A DNA stretch of 36,899 nt from Cytophagaceae bacterium. GTDB taxonomy: Bacteria; Bacteroidota; Bacteroidia; Cytophagales; Spirosomataceae. The DNA is taken from the NCBI GenBank assembly GCA_947450865.1, contig CANFWR010000010.1:1-36899 (forward strand). Direction: 5' to 3'. This document shows positions 15,860 to 25,219 of the stretch, piece after piece. Position numbers and translations under genes: made by a program. Numbering within the stretch: position 1 is the first letter of the stretch; each line of letters starts with the position of its first letter. The notes beneath the pieces were generated by a model that did no database searches, was not told the origin of the DNA, and was given only the letters and a program-made list of their open reading frames with translations.

Positions 15860-16451
15860 GGATTTTAGTTGCATACGAAGCGATGATTGCTTCATTGATT
15901 TCTGATTCCTGATTCACGCGCAAAATAAGGGGCAAACCGGTGTGATTCAAAATAAACTTTTCGCCTGAGGAATTTTCGGGTCCATTAAACACGATTCCGG
16001 CCATTGGAATTCCGTGTTGCTTTAAAATCTCGAAGCTTAAAAGCGTATGATTGATGCTTCCTAAATAGTTTTTACTCACTAAAATGACCGGTAAATTCAG
16101 GTGTTTGATTAAGTCTAGATTCGTCTGGTGATCATTCAAGGGCACCATAATTCCTCCGGCTAATTCTACGATCAAGGTTTTGTCAGTTGGAATTTTAAAA
16201 TTCTCCAGGGTGATCGTAATCCCATCAATTTCTGCTGCTGAATGCGGAGAAAGTGGTTGAGAAAGGGCATAGGTGGACGGATGAACGGTGGCCGATGGAA
16301 CCCAATTTCGGATCCAATAGGCATCTCCCGTATCGATATCCCCAGATTGAACGGGTTTCCAATAGTCTGCTTTTAAGCCAGCCGTTAAGATGGCTGATGC
16401 GACTGTTTTTCCGATTTCGGTGCCGATTCCGGCGACGATAAACTGTTTCAT
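15852..16451 (-). CDS. bioD: Dethiobiotin synthetase
   Basis: BioD uses ATP and CO2 to close the ureido ring of DAPA, forming dethiobiotin. The 199-residue protein has the expected P-loop near its start (AGIGTEIGKTVASAIL, Lys15), the WKPVQSGDIDTGD segment that contacts DAPA and Mg-ATP, and VELAGGIMVPLNDHQTNLDLI, equivalent to the VEGAGG loop of E. coli BioD with Leu in place of Gly. It overlaps bioF by 4 bp (ATGA) and bioA by 8 bp, so the three are almost certainly translated from one mRNA. Confidence 0.95.
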   Translation of the reverse strand: MKQFIVAGIGTEIGKTVASAILTAGLKADYWKPVQSGDIDTGDAYWIRNWVPSATVHPSTYALSQPLSPHSAAEIDGITITLENFKIPTDKTLIVELAGGIMVPLNDHQTNLDLIKHLNLPVILVSKNYLGSINHTLLSFEILKQHGIPMAGIVFNGPENSSGEKFILNHTGLPLILRVNQESEINEAIIASYATKIHV

Positions 16452-17566
16452 TCGAGTGTTTTTATTAGTGATTTTAGTTGTTCTACTGTGTGTTTTGCGC
16501 TGATCGTGATGCGAATGCGTTCTTTGCCTTTTGCTACTGTGGGGAAAACGATGGGCTTGATGGCGAATTCACTAGCGGAGGCTGCTTTGGCTCGCACGGC
16601 TTCGTTTCCGGTCACAAAGAAGGTTTGGATGGCTGTTTGGCTATCTCCCCAGGCATCAGAATGGCAGTTTGCACGGAAGAAAGCGATGTTTTTTTGCAGT
16701 TTTTGTCTGGCTTCGTTTTGAGAAGGCAAATAGTGCAAGGTGCTTAAAAGCGCTGAAACGTGTGCCGGTGTTGGTGCTGTAGAATAAATGAACGGTCTGG
16801 CGAAGTTCACGAGGTATTCTTTGAGGGTCAAAGACCCCAAGACCACCGCTCCCGCATTTCCCCAAGCTTTCCCGAACGTGAATACCCGAGCAAAAATGTC
16901 CTCGCATAGTCCCAATTCGTAGACTAATCCTTGTCCTTCAGGACCGTAAACGCCTCCAGAATGTGCCTCATCCACGATGAGTTCGGCCTGGTATTTATTT
17001 TTTAATTCGACCAATGCGCGCAACGGTGCCACATCGCCATCCATCGAATAAACCGATTCCACGACGATCCACTTGCGTGTTTCCGCAGGGTATTGATCTA
17101 AAAGATGAACTAGGTCATTTAGGTTATTGTGCTTGAAGATTCGTCGTTCGGCTTTCGAGAGACGTAAACCATCGATCAAACTCGCGTGTAATAGTTTATC
17201 GCAGAAAATGACGTCGCCTTCTTGTGGTAAGGAAGAGATCAAACCGATGTTTGCATCGTAGCCTGAACTAAACAGCAAAGCGGCTTCTGATCCGTGAAAG
17301 GCAGCGCATTCTTTTTCGAATTGTTCGATTAAGGCAGAGTGTCCTGAAATAAGACGTGAACCGGTGGCCCCATTTTTGCGTGCCGCTACAGGTAAAGCCT
17401 CAAAATCGCGCGCAATAGACGCTGCGAGCACAGGATCCGATGCTAATCCGAGGTAATCGTTTGAGCAGAAATCTGTGCGGCCATCCAGCACGGATAATTG
17501 CCTGAATAAGCCCTCTTTACGACGGGATTCCAGAAGGTCAATAAGCTGCTGCTGAATGTTTTCCAT
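16448..17566 (-). CDS. bioF: 8-amino-7-oxononanoate synthase (KAPA synthase)
   Basis: BioF condenses pimeloyl-ACP or pimeloyl-CoA with L-alanine. The 372-residue protein belongs to the alpha-oxoamine synthase family: DFCSNDYLGLASDP, GSRLISGHSALIEQFEKECAAFHGSEAALLFSSGYDAN, the PLP aspartate in IVDEAHSGGVYGPEGQG, and the PLP lysine in VFTFGKAWGNAGAVV (the usual SKALG is FGKAW here). Related enzymes such as Kbl share the fold, but the bioD and bioA neighbours settle the assignment. It is the first gene of the operon. bioB and the pimeloyl-synthesis genes are not in the window. A TAGTTTTG -7 box lies 14 bp before the ATG. Confidence 0.93.
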   Translation of the reverse strand: MENIQQQLIDLLESRRKEGLFRQLSVLDGRTDFCSNDYLGLASDPVLAASIARDFEALPVAARKNGATGSRLISGHSALIEQFEKECAAFHGSEAALLFSSGYDANIGLISSLPQEGDVIFCDKLLHASLIDGLRLSKAERRIFKHNNLNDLVHLLDQYPAETRKWIVVESVYSMDGDVAPLRALVELKNKYQAELIVDEAHSGGVYGPEGQGLVYELGLCEDIFARVFTFGKAWGNAGAVVLGSLTLKEYLVNFARPFIYSTAPTPAHVSALLSTLHYLPSQNEARQKLQKNIAFFRANCHSDAWGDSQTAIQTFFVTGNEAVRAKAASASEFAIKPIVFPTVAKGKERIRITISAKHTVEQLKSLIKTLE

Positions 17567-17580
17567 AGATTCTTGTGCTG

Positions 17581-17588
17581 CAAAACTA
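17581..17588 (-). promoter_or_regulatory. Predicted -7 element of the bioFDA operon
   Basis: TAGTTTTG on the minus strand matches TAnnTTTG, 14 bp upstream of the bioF ATG. No good -33 TTG was found at 18-20 bp, so the call is tentative. Confidence 0.35.
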
Positions 17589-17658
17589 CGAAATAATCGC
17601 TGTGGACGTGTATTTTATCATTTAATTGATTTTCAAGCCCAAATTTTGGCCTAAAACC

Positions 17659-17773
17659 TTGACAATTCCCCGCGAATACCGTAGTATTGCATGTCGATTC
17701 TGACAATTCAACGAGTAAACGTCCCCTAATTTTCTCATTTGACACACATTCTGACAGAACTGTCTGTTGTCAA
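17659..17773. promoter_or_regulatory. Cluster of TGACA boxes and a dyad between bioF and rho
   Basis: The 230-bp bioF-rho gap holds TTGACAATTC (17659), CTGACAATTC (17700), TTGACA (17739) and CTGACA (17751), with two inverted copies, CTGTC (17760) and TGTCAA (17768). The segment 17739-17773 forms a nested dyad TTGACA..GACAG-AA-CTGTC..TGTCAA. Spacing of the direct boxes is 41, 39 and 12 bp. It could be an operator region or a structured rho leader; no specific factor is recognised. No confident rho promoter was found in this gap. Confidence 0.35.
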
Positions 17774-17796
17774 TCTTAATTAATCATTCCCCCTTT

Positions 17797-19272
17797 ATGG
17801 AAGATAAGCCTATCAAAAGAGTAAAAAAAGCACAAGAAGAAGATTCATCATCAAACGAACGACCTAAACGTCAACGAATTAAGAAGAGCGACGAAGAAGC
17901 TCCTTTGTTACCGATGGGAAACCAGGCTGAGGCGGAAGCGCCCACTGAAGCACCTATCGAATACAAAGAAGTGGCAGCTCCTGAAGAATTCTTAGTAGAT
18001 ACTTCCTTCATCACCAGCACAGAAAACACAAAAGACGAGGTTTCTCCTACGGATGCGCCAGTCGATGTAGATAAATTACCTAAGGAGGAGGCACCGGCAC
18101 CGGTCCACCACCACAATAAACACCGTTCGAATTATAACCAAGTCATCAAGGAATTAGATGGTTTGATCGAAAACGAGGGGGTGTTAGAGATTATGCAAGA
18201 GGGCGGTTACGGATTTATGCGTTCGTCTGATTACAATTATTTGGCTTCTCCAGATGATATTTATGTGTCCCCATCGCAGATCAAAATGTTTGGTTTGAAG
18301 ACAGGAGACACAATTTTAGGTAAGATTCGTCCACCGAAAGAAGGGGAGAAGTATTTCGCTTTATTAAAAGTGGAATCAGTGAATGGAAAGACGACGGATG
18401 AGATTCGCGACCGGATCAATTTTGAATATTTGACGCCTTTGTTCCCGGAGGAAAAGTTAAACTTGTCTTCGACGCCGGATAATTATTCGACGCGTATTTT
18501 GGACTTGTTTGCGCCTATCGGTAAGGGCCAAAGGGGTATGATCGTTGCCCAGCCTAAAACGGGTAAAACGGTTTTATTGAAAGACATCGCAAACGCGATT
18601 TCCCGTAACCACCCTGAGGTGTATTTGATCATTTTATTGATCGATGAGCGTCCAGAGGAGGTAACGGATATGCAGCGTTCCGTGCGTGCGGAAGTGATTT
18701 CATCTACCTTCGATGAGCAGGCAGAACGTCACGTAAAAGTGGCTAACCTGGTTTTAGAGAAGGCCAAAAGAATGGTGGAATGCGGCCACGATGTTGTTAT
18801 CCTATTAGATTCGATCACACGTCTTGCACGTGCCTACAATACAGTGGTTCCATCTTCTGGTAAGATTTTATCAGGTGGTGTGGATGCCAATGCGCTTCAC
18901 AAACCTAAGCGTTTCTTCGGAGCGGCTCGTAACGTCGAAAATGGCGGATCTTTAACCATCATCGCGACAGCCTTGATCGAGACAGGTTCTAAAATGGACG
19001 AAGTTATCTTTGAGGAATTCAAAGGAACGGGTAACATGGAATTACAATTAGATCGCAAGTTAGCGAACCGCCGAATCTATCCATCGATCGATGTGACGGC
19101 TTCGGGAACGCGTCGCGAGGATCTATTGATGGATCCAGCGGTGCTACAACGTGTTTGGATCTTGCGCAAGCACATGTCCGACATGAACTCGGTAGAGGCG
19201 ATGGAATTCTTGCAACAGCAAATGAAAGGTACGAGGAACAACGAAGAGTTCTTGGTGTCCATGAATCGCTAA
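17797..19272 (+). CDS. rho: Transcription termination factor Rho
   Basis: Rho is the hexameric RNA helicase/ATPase that ends transcription at rut-containing transcripts. The track TTG start is replaced by the ATG at 17797 ([11 protein letters not shown]), giving 491 residues. The first 110 or so residues are a charged, low-complexity extension rich in Lys, Glu, Pro and Ala, ending in HHHNKHR. The cold-shock-like RNA-binding domain follows ([22 protein letters not shown], about 128-195). The RecA-like core has Walker A AQPKTGKT (251-258), Walker [18 protein letters not shown] and the Q- and R-loop region [25 protein letters not shown]. All core motifs are intact. The gene is 17 bp upstream of ygiD on the same strand. 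Confidence 0.97.
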   Translation: MEDKPIKRVKKAQEEDSSSNERPKRQRIKKSDEEAPLLPMGNQAEAEAPTEAPIEYKEVAAPEEFLVDTSFITSTENTKDEVSPTDAPVDVDKLPKEEAPAPVHHHNKHRSNYNQVIKELDGLIENEGVLEIMQEGGYGFMRSSDYNYLASPDDIYVSPSQIKMFGLKTGDTILGKIRPPKEGEKYFALLKVESVNGKTTDEIRDRINFEYLTPLFPEEKLNLSSTPDNYSTRILDLFAPIGKGQRGMIVAQPKTGKTVLLKDIANAISRNHPEVYLIILLIDERPEEVTDMQRSVRAEVISSTFDEQAERHVKVANLVLEKAKRMVECGHDVVILLDSITRLARAYNTVVPSSGKILSGGVDANALHKPKRFFGAARNVENGGSLTIIATALIETGSKMDEVIFEEFKGTGNMELQLDRKLANRRIYPSIDVTASGTRREDLLMDPAVLQRVWILRKHMSDMNSVEAMEFLQQQMKGTRNNEEFLVSMNR

Positions 19273-19289
19273 AAGGAATCGCTAATATT

Positions 19290-20072
19290 ATGTCAGACAT
19301 ACAGCCAGTTTGGTTCATTGGGCACGGAAGCCCAATGAACGCACTGGCGGACAATCCCTTCACTTCTTCATTAAATACGCTAGGGGCATCTATTGCGCCA
19401 CCTAAAGCTATTTTAGTCGTGTCTGCTCACTGGTTAACGCGCGGTATTACACAAGTACAAGCGTCGCCGATGCCAGAGACCATCCATGATTTTGGTGGAT
19501 TTCCCCGTGCCTTGCACGAATTTCAATACCCCGCACCGGGAAGCCCAGAAACCGCCAAAATGCTTGCCTCTGGCTCTCAAAAAATCCAAGAAACCACCGA
19601 ATGGGGTTTAGATCACGGCGCCTGGTCGGTCCTTTGCCATCTATTTCCGAATCATAACATTCCCTGTTTTGAGATGTCGATTGACTATTCTCAGCCATTG
19701 GCCTACCACGTCACACTCGCTCAGGAATTACAATTCTTGCGGGAAAGAGGTGTCTTGATCGTGGGAAGCGGGAATATTGTACACAATTTACAGGCGAGTA
19801 TCCCAAATCTCTCGACGGGTCAGGAACATTTCGCTTACGATTGGGCTCAAGAATTTGACGCCTGGACGATGCAGAAATTGCTGGATAAAGATATTTCGAG
19901 TTTAGTGGATTATACGCGCGCGCCGGGTGGATTAAAATCTGTTCCTACGCCGGATCACTACATTCCGATGTTGTATGCGTTGGCTTTGGCCCGAAAAGAC
20001 GAGACAGTTCGATTCACTTACGATGAACTCGTATATGGGGGAATCTCGATGCGCTGCTTCGAAATCGCTTAA
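19290..20072 (+). CDS. ygiD: DODA-type extradiol dioxygenase (4,5-DOPA dioxygenase family)
   Basis: The track ORF begins inside rho; the ATG at 19290 ([19 protein letters not shown]) gives 260 residues, normal for the YgiD/DODA class III extradiol dioxygenases. These are small non-heme metalloenzymes that cleave catechol rings such as that of DOPA; the bacterial physiological substrate is usually unknown. Metal and active-site residues are seen in GHGSPMNA (His12), [25 protein letters not shown] and [10 protein letters not shown]. It probably shares the rho transcript through a 17-bp gap. Its stop codon shares the palindrome TTAA with that of the convergent rocD. Confidence 0.88.
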   Translation: MSDIQPVWFIGHGSPMNALADNPFTSSLNTLGASIAPPKAILVVSAHWLTRGITQVQASPMPETIHDFGGFPRALHEFQYPAPGSPETAKMLASGSQKIQETTEWGLDHGAWSVLCHLFPNHNIPCFEMSIDYSQPLAYHVTLAQELQFLRERGVLIVGSGNIVHNLQASIPNLSTGQEHFAYDWAQEFDAWTMQKLLDKDISSLVDYTRAPGGLKSVPTPDHYIPMLYALALARKDETVRFTYDELVYGGISMRCFEIA

Positions 20073-21286
20073 TAGCCCAGAAAAACTTTGTCGATGATGC
20101 TGCAAGCTTGATCCATCTCCGCACCGGTGATGGTGAGGGGAGGAGCTAAACGGATTTTATTGCCGTGAGTAGGTTTCGCCAATAAGCCCTTTTTCATCAG
20201 ATCTAAACAGATTTCCCAAGCCACGTGGCTATCTTCGTCGGTGTCGATTTCGATGGCACACAATAGGCCTTTTCCTCTGACTGATTTAATTAAGGCGGTT
20301 TTATCGCGTAGACTTTCTAAAAACGTCAACAACTGCAAACCTCGAACGGTAGCATTTTCAACTAAATCCTCATCTTCGATGATATCGATGGCCACGTTTG
20401 TCACGGCGCAGGCTAATGGATTTCCACCATAGGTCGAACCATGTTCACCTGGCTTGATGGTGAGCATAATCTCGTCGTTGCAGAGAACCGCGGAGACCGG
20501 CATAAATCCGCCCGAAAGCGCCTTGCCTAACAACAAAATATCTGGATGAACTAATTCGTGGTGGCAGGCTAACCAAGCTCCTGTACGCCCTAATCCGGTT
20601 TGGATCTCATCTGCAATGAAAAGGACGCGGTGTTTTTTGCATAAAGCTGCCGCTTTTTTCAAATAACCCGGCGACGGAATAACGACTCCAGCTTCGCCCT
20701 GAATGGGTTCCACCATGAAAGCAGCGACATGCGGGTTTTGTAATTTCTCTTCTAGAGCGGCTAAATCATTGTAGGGGATCTTACTGAAACCCGGAACAAA
20801 AGGACCGAAGTTGTGATAAGACGATGGATCATTCGACGACGATACCGCCGCGATCGTTCTCCCCCAAAAATTTCCTTCCGCAAAAATAATTTCCGCTTGA
20901 TTCGCCGGAACGCCTTTCACCTCATAAGCCCATTTACGCGCTAATTTGATGGCAGATTCGCCAGCTTCCACGCCCGTATTCATTAAGAGAATTTTTTCGT
21001 AGCCGAATTTCTCCGCTAATTTCTTCTCCGTCGAACCTAATAGATTCGTGTGAAAAGCGCGGGAGCTAAGCGTTAACTTAGATGCCTGATCCGAAATCGC
21101 TTTGACTAAACGCGGATGGCAATGTCCCTGATTCACTGCGCTATAGGCAGATAAAAAATCCAGGTACTTTTTACCTGTTACATCATACACATGTACCCCC
21201 TCACCGCGTTCTAAAACGACCGGCAATGGATGGTAATTATGTGCCCCAAAATCAGATTCTAAATCAATGTACTCTTGTGGGGTCAT
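20069..21286 (-). CDS. rocD: Ornithine--oxo-acid aminotransferase
   Basis: RocD transfers the delta-amino group of ornithine to 2-oxoglutarate, giving glutamate-5-semialdehyde, which links arginine catabolism to proline and glutamate. The 405-residue PLP enzyme has the ornithine aminotransferase N-terminus ([46 protein letters not shown]), the motif [15 protein letters not shown], the cofactor aspartate in [14 protein letters not shown], and the PLP lysine in [27 protein letters not shown] also matches the family. Acetylornithine aminotransferase is related, but [14 protein letters not shown] and [13 protein letters not shown] favour RocD. The start overlaps the thiolase stop by 4 bp (ATGA), so it is translated from the beta-oxidation transcript. 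Confidence 0.94.
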   Translation of the reverse strand: MTPQEYIDLESDFGAHNYHPLPVVLERGEGVHVYDVTGKKYLDFLSAYSAVNQGHCHPRLVKAISDQASKLTLSSRAFHTNLLGSTEKKLAEKFGYEKILLMNTGVEAGESAIKLARKWAYEVKGVPANQAEIIFAEGNFWGRTIAAVSSSNDPSSYHNFGPFVPGFSKIPYNDLAALEEKLQNPHVAAFMVEPIQGEAGVVIPSPGYLKKAAALCKKHRVLFIADEIQTGLGRTGAWLACHHELVHPDILLLGKALSGGFMPVSAVLCNDEIMLTIKPGEHGSTYGGNPLACAVTNVAIDIIEDEDLVENATVRGLQLLTFLESLRDKTALIKSVRGKGLLCAIEIDTDEDSHVAWEICLDLMKKGLLAKPTHGNKIRLAPPLTITGAEMDQACSIIDKVFLGY

Positions 21287-22458
21287 AGCAATTCGTAAAT
21301 TCCCGCTACCCCTTGACCGCCACCTACGCAGGCTGTAACCATACCGTATTTTTGGTTGCGCAGACGCATTTCATTGAATAATTGGATGGATAATTTAGCG
21401 CCAGAGCATCCTAGTGGATGACCTAAAGCAATGGCTCCGCCGTTCACATTCACGATGTTTGGATCGATATCGAGGGTTTTCATAACGGCCAAAGACTGCG
21501 CCGCAAATGCCTCGTTCAATTCAATTTGTTGAATATCCTTCAGCGTTAAACCCGCTTTTTTCAAAGCGATTGGAATCGCCTCTACTGGTCCAATTCCCAT
21601 CAAGCTAGGTTCCACACCCGCTGTCGCGTAGGAAACCATCCGAGCGATAGGCTCTAAATGTAGTTCTTTGACTAATTTCTCCGAAACGACTAAAACGAAA
21701 GCCGCTCCATCGGAAGTTTGGGACGCATTACCCGCGGTAACCGTTCCGCCCATTGCGAATGCAGGTCTTAATTTACCTAAAGCTTCGATCGTAGTATCCG
21801 CACGTGGACCTTCGTCTTCAGACACGGTCCAGCTGCGGGATTGTTTCTTACCTGATTTGGCATCGAAATAATTCTCCGTTACTTCCACGGGAACGATTTG
21901 CGACGTGAATTTTCCGGCTTTTTGTGCCTCCAAAGCTTTCATATGAGAAGCAAAAGAGAACGCATCTTGCTCGTCGCGAGTCACGTTGTATTTCTTACTT
22001 ACTTCCTCTGCCGTCAGACCCATTCCGATATAGTAATCGGGATGTTCGTTCGCAATTCCATAGTTCAAGACCGTTTTATGGCCCATCATTGGTAACATCG
22101 TCATCGATTCGGTTCCACCTGCAATGACGCAATCGGCCATGCCGGAAGCCACTTTAGCGGAGGCTAAAGCAATCGCTTCTAAACCAGAACCGCAATAACG
22201 GTTGATGATGAAACCGGGAACGTTTTTAGGTAGTGATAAAAGGGAAATGTAGCGCGCCATTTGCATCCCTTGCTCTGCTTCGGGAATGGCGTTGCCCACG
22301 ATCAAATCGTCGACACGCGCCGGATCTAAATTAGGCACTTGCTTCATCAAATGTTTAATGACTTCCGCCGCTAAATCATCTGGACGCATCGTTCTGAAAC
22401 CTCCTCTTTTGGCTTTTGCAACTGCTGTGCGGTAACCTGCTATGATATATGCATTCAT
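21283..22458 (-). CDS. fadA: Acetyl-CoA acyltransferase (3-ketoacyl-CoA thiolase)
   Basis: The thiolase catalyses the last step of beta-oxidation, cleaving 3-ketoacyl-CoA with CoA to release acetyl-CoA. The 391 residues carry the full catalytic set: nucleophile Cys89 ([10 protein letters not shown]), His347 ([10 protein letters not shown]) and Cys377 (TACVGGGQG). [16 protein letters not shown] is also typical. Its position 11 bp after the FadN-like multifunctional gene points to the degradative FadA role rather than a biosynthetic acetoacetyl-CoA thiolase. It overlaps rocD downstream by 4 bp. Confidence 0.93.
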   Translation of the reverse strand: MNAYIIAGYRTAVAKAKRGGFRTMRPDDLAAEVIKHLMKQVPNLDPARVDDLIVGNAIPEAEQGMQMARYISLLSLPKNVPGFIINRYCGSGLEAIALASAKVASGMADCVIAGGTESMTMLPMMGHKTVLNYGIANEHPDYYIGMGLTAEEVSKKYNVTRDEQDAFSFASHMKALEAQKAGKFTSQIVPVEVTENYFDAKSGKKQSRSWTVSEDEGPRADTTIEALGKLRPAFAMGGTVTAGNASQTSDGAAFVLVVSEKLVKELHLEPIARMVSYATAGVEPSLMGIGPVEAIPIALKKAGLTLKDIQQIELNEAFAAQSLAVMKTLDIDPNIVNVNGGAIALGHPLGCSGAKLSIQLFNEMRLRNQKYGMVTACVGGGQGVAGIYELL

Positions 22459-22469
22459 CTTCGTACGAT

Positions 22470-24875
22470 TTAATTTCTGAGTGGTTTACCGCCACCTAAT
22501 AAACTTTGGATTCTGTCCATGGTCTTTTTCTCGCCACATAAAGAAAGGAAAGCCTCTCTTTCTAGGTCGAGTAAATACGTTTCGCTCACGACTTGCGGAG
22601 CGTCTAAATCGCCACCGCAGATCGCGTAGGCTAATTTATTCGCAATTAAGGCATCGTGTTCTGAGATGTAACGTCCCATTAACATGCCTTGGATACCTGC
22701 TTTGAATAGGGCCAAACCTTGTTTTCCCTCCACCCAGACATCGTTGCGTCTCGCTTTTTGGACATATCCTGCGTCTGCTAAGGCCAAAGCCTCTCTTTTC
22801 GCTTCCGATATCACTTGGTTGCGATTCAACACGATGCGATCCTGAGCGCGTAAATAATTCATTTCTCTCGCCTCGTGCGCCGAAGTACTTACGCGCGCAG
22901 TCGCTATATTCATAAAGGCCTCTTGCAAACGGTTCAACTCCACATCGCCTGCACGACGTGCATCGCCCATCCGCAACGCCATCTCTTTCGTTCCACCACC
23001 GGCAGGAATCAAACCGACCCCCACTTCGACTAAACCCATATACAATTCCGCGTGAGCGACAATCTTGTCTGCGTGTAAGTTAATCTCGCAACCTCCGCCT
23101 AGCGCCAATGTATGAGGCGCCACCACTACCGGAATGCCCGAGTAGCGCACGCGCATCATCGTTTCTTGGAAGGTAGCGATCATCGTATTGATGTCGTCAA
23201 ATTTCTGCTCCATTGCGAACATGAACAACATCCCTAGATTCGCACCCGCAGAAAATGCCTCGTTCGACTCGTTTCCGATCACTAAACCTTGGAAATCTTT
23301 TTCCGCCGTTGCGATTGCCTCTTGAATGCCTTCCAGCACGCCTTGGCCCATCGTGTTCATCTTCGAGTGGAATTCTAAACCTAATATGCCATCGCCTAAA
23401 TCCACGATATGCATATCGTCATTTGACGAAACCGTCTTCGTAGGCTTTAAGATCTGCAAATTGATTTGCTTTTCTGCTCCTGCAATCGCTTGGTATTTCT
23501 TGGTTGCGATGTCGTAGAACAAACGCTTACCGCCCTCTACTTTGTAGAAAGTGATATTTCCTGCGGCCACCATCTCGGTTACCCAAGCTGCCGGCGCAAG
23601 ACCTTCTACTTTCATTAATTCGATACCGTTTACAACACCGATGGCATCCCAGGTTTCGAATACTCCCATCTCCCAGCCAAAACCCGCGCAAATCGCTTGG
23701 TCAATTTTGACCAAATCATCTGCAATCTCCGGAATTCGATTCGACGCATAACGGAAACCATCGAGGATGGTTTTGCGGTAGAATTCACCCGCTAAATCTT
23801 TTCCCGCTAATAAAAGCGCGAAGCGATCAGCTAGGTTATCGATCGCTTTCGAGCGATCTAATGTTTCAAAGTTGACTCTTTCCGCAGCGCGGTATTCAAA
23901 GGTGTGTAGATCCAGGCTCAGGATGACCGTCTTGCCTTTTTCGTCTTTGGTCTTCTTATAAAATCCTTGACCCGTTTTGTCGCCCAGCCATTTGTTTTCC
24001 ATCAAACGCTGTAACATCACCGGTAGGTTGAAAATCTCTTTGCTTTCGTCGTTTACTAAAGCTGCCTTTAAATTGTTCGCCACATGAACCGTGGTGTCTA
24101 AACCGACTACATCCGAAAGGCGGAACGTACCCGATTTAGGACGACCTACGACTTTGGACGTTAATTTATCGACTTGCTCTACCGTTAAGCCTAATTCCTC
24201 CACGACTTTCATCGTCTGCATCATCGAATAAACGCCAATGCGGTTGGCGATAAAGGCAGGAGTGTCTTTGCAAAGAACGGCTGTTTTGCCTAATTGCGTT
24301 TCGCCGTAGCCTAACAAGAATTCGATTATCGCTTTGTCCGTTTTAGGACCTGGAATCACTTCGAATAAACGTAGGTAACGAGGAGGGTTGAAGAAGTGGG
24401 TTCCGCAGAAATGTTTTTGAAAATCTTCACTTCTGCCTTCTGACATCAAATGAATCGGAATACCCGATGTATTTGAGGTGACTAGGGTGCCCGGTGTGCG
24501 GAACTTCTCTACCTTTTCGTAGAGCGATTGTTTGATGGCTAGGTTTTCTACGACTACCTCCATGATCCAGTCCGCTGAACTGATTTCCGAAAGGTTGTCA
24601 TCGAAGTTGCCTAGCTTGATGTTATTCGCAAAGCCAGCTGCGTAGAGCGATGCGGGCTTTGCTTTTATAGTTTGTTGAAATGCTGCGTTGACGATTCGGT
24701 TGCGTACCGAAGGGTGTTCTAAACGAAGACCTTTGGCCTCTTCCTCTGGGCTCAAAGTCTGTGGTGCAATGTCCAATAAAAGGACCTGAACCCCAATATT
24801 TGCGAAATGACAGGCTATTCTAGAGCCCATAATTCCTGAGCCTAAAATGGCTACTTTTTTAATGGCACGATTCAT
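22470..24875 (-). CDS. 3-hydroxyacyl-CoA dehydrogenase / enoyl-CoA hydratase (FadN-like)
   Basis: This two-domain beta-oxidation enzyme hydrates enoyl-CoA and oxidises the product with NAD. The start at 24875 (MNRAIKKVAILGSGIMGSRIACHF) gives 801 residues. Domain order is dehydrogenase first: NAD-binding fold with GSGIMGS (about 11-17) and HFFNPPRYLRLFEVIPGPKT, the C-terminal dehydrogenase helices with GQGFYKK, then a hydratase/crotonase domain from about residue 480 (ALGGGCEINLHADKIVAHAELYMGLVEVGVGLIPAGGGTKE). This order is the reverse of E. coli FadB and matches Bacillus FadN. Adjacency to fadA fits the fadN-fadA arrangement. A short palindrome upstream (24926-24937) may be a regulatory site. 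Confidence 0.92.
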   Translation of the reverse strand: MNRAIKKVAILGSGIMGSRIACHFANIGVQVLLLDIAPQTLSPEEEAKGLRLEHPSVRNRIVNAAFQQTIKAKPASLYAAGFANNIKLGNFDDNLSEISSADWIMEVVVENLAIKQSLYEKVEKFRTPGTLVTSNTSGIPIHLMSEGRSEDFQKHFCGTHFFNPPRYLRLFEVIPGPKTDKAIIEFLLGYGETQLGKTAVLCKDTPAFIANRIGVYSMMQTMKVVEELGLTVEQVDKLTSKVVGRPKSGTFRLSDVVGLDTTVHVANNLKAALVNDESKEIFNLPVMLQRLMENKWLGDKTGQGFYKKTKDEKGKTVILSLDLHTFEYRAAERVNFETLDRSKAIDNLADRFALLLAGKDLAGEFYRKTILDGFRYASNRIPEIADDLVKIDQAICAGFGWEMGVFETWDAIGVVNGIELMKVEGLAPAAWVTEMVAAGNITFYKVEGGKRLFYDIATKKYQAIAGAEKQINLQILKPTKTVSSNDDMHIVDLGDGILGLEFHSKMNTMGQGVLEGIQEAIATAEKDFQGLVIGNESNEAFSAGANLGMLFMFAMEQKFDDINTMIATFQETMMRVRYSGIPVVVAPHTLALGGGCEINLHADKIVAHAELYMGLVEVGVGLIPAGGGTKEMALRMGDARRAGDVELNRLQEAFMNIATARVSTSAHEAREMNYLRAQDRIVLNRNQVISEAKREALALADAGYVQKARRNDVWVEGKQGLALFKAGIQGMLMGRYISEHDALIANKLAYAICGGDLDAPQVVSETYLLDLEREAFLSLCGEKKTMDRIQSLLGGGKPLRN

Positions 24876-24925
24876 ATCTACGTTTTTAAATCTCGATGCG
24901 TAAATATAAATAAAAGGAATTATGT

Positions 24926-24937
24926 TATGCAAGCATA
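24926..24937. promoter_or_regulatory. Palindrome upstream of the FadN-like gene
   Basis: TATGCAAGCATA is a dyad of 5-bp arms around AA, about 50 bp upstream of the FadN-like ATG. A TATATTTA box (24901-24908, minus strand) between it and the gene resembles a -7 element with one mismatch, so the palindrome would lie near the -33 position. It could be an operator; no regulator is identified. Confidence 0.3.
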
Positions 24938-24954
24938 CTAAATTTTATTTATGT

Positions 24955-24987
24955 AAAAAGGCGACCGCGCAGCGGTCGCCTTTTTTG
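24955..24987. terminator. Strong bidirectional hairpin terminator between divergent genes
   Basis: The perfect inverted repeat GGCGACCGC-GCA-GCGGTCGCC is flanked by A5 and T6. Both neighbouring genes point away from it, so it has no obvious gene to terminate. The remaining part of the 344-bp gap (24988-25219) holds the left copy of the 62-bp repeat and AT-rich sequence in which I see no gene. Confidence 0.85.
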
Positions 24988-25009
24988 TAAAAGGTCAAGG
25001 CGATCCCAC

Positions 25010-25071
25010 AAGTTGTCTCGTTTCGGATACTACCGAACTTAAGTCGTATCAGAACCGAACCGGTTTAATCT
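25010..25071. repeat. 62-bp direct repeat, left copy
   Basis: It aligns without gaps to 29609-29670 at 45 of 62 positions, best at the right end (ACCGAACC.GTT.AATCT). The short motif TCTCGTGCT occurs about 50 bp further right here, and immediately after the right copy. The two copies bracket the AT-rich VCBS gene pair. Confidence 0.65.
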
Positions 25072-25219
25072 GTTTGATATTTTTAGATTTTCTGAACTCA
25101 TTAAAGTTAATTGAAATCAGTGTCTCGTGCTCTCTTATTTGCTGCCTGTTTACCGTTAAATAAGATTTTAAAATTGATAACTTTTTAGTTAGTAATTTCA
25201 AAATATAAATTAAATTGAA

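Noticed and set aside
25010-25071. 62-bp repeat as an integron attC site
   Set aside because: The right copy has GTTAAAT and GTTGAAT, both fitting GTTRRRY, but they are in direct orientation; the inverted RYYYAAC core and a foldable stem are missing, and no integron integrase is present.
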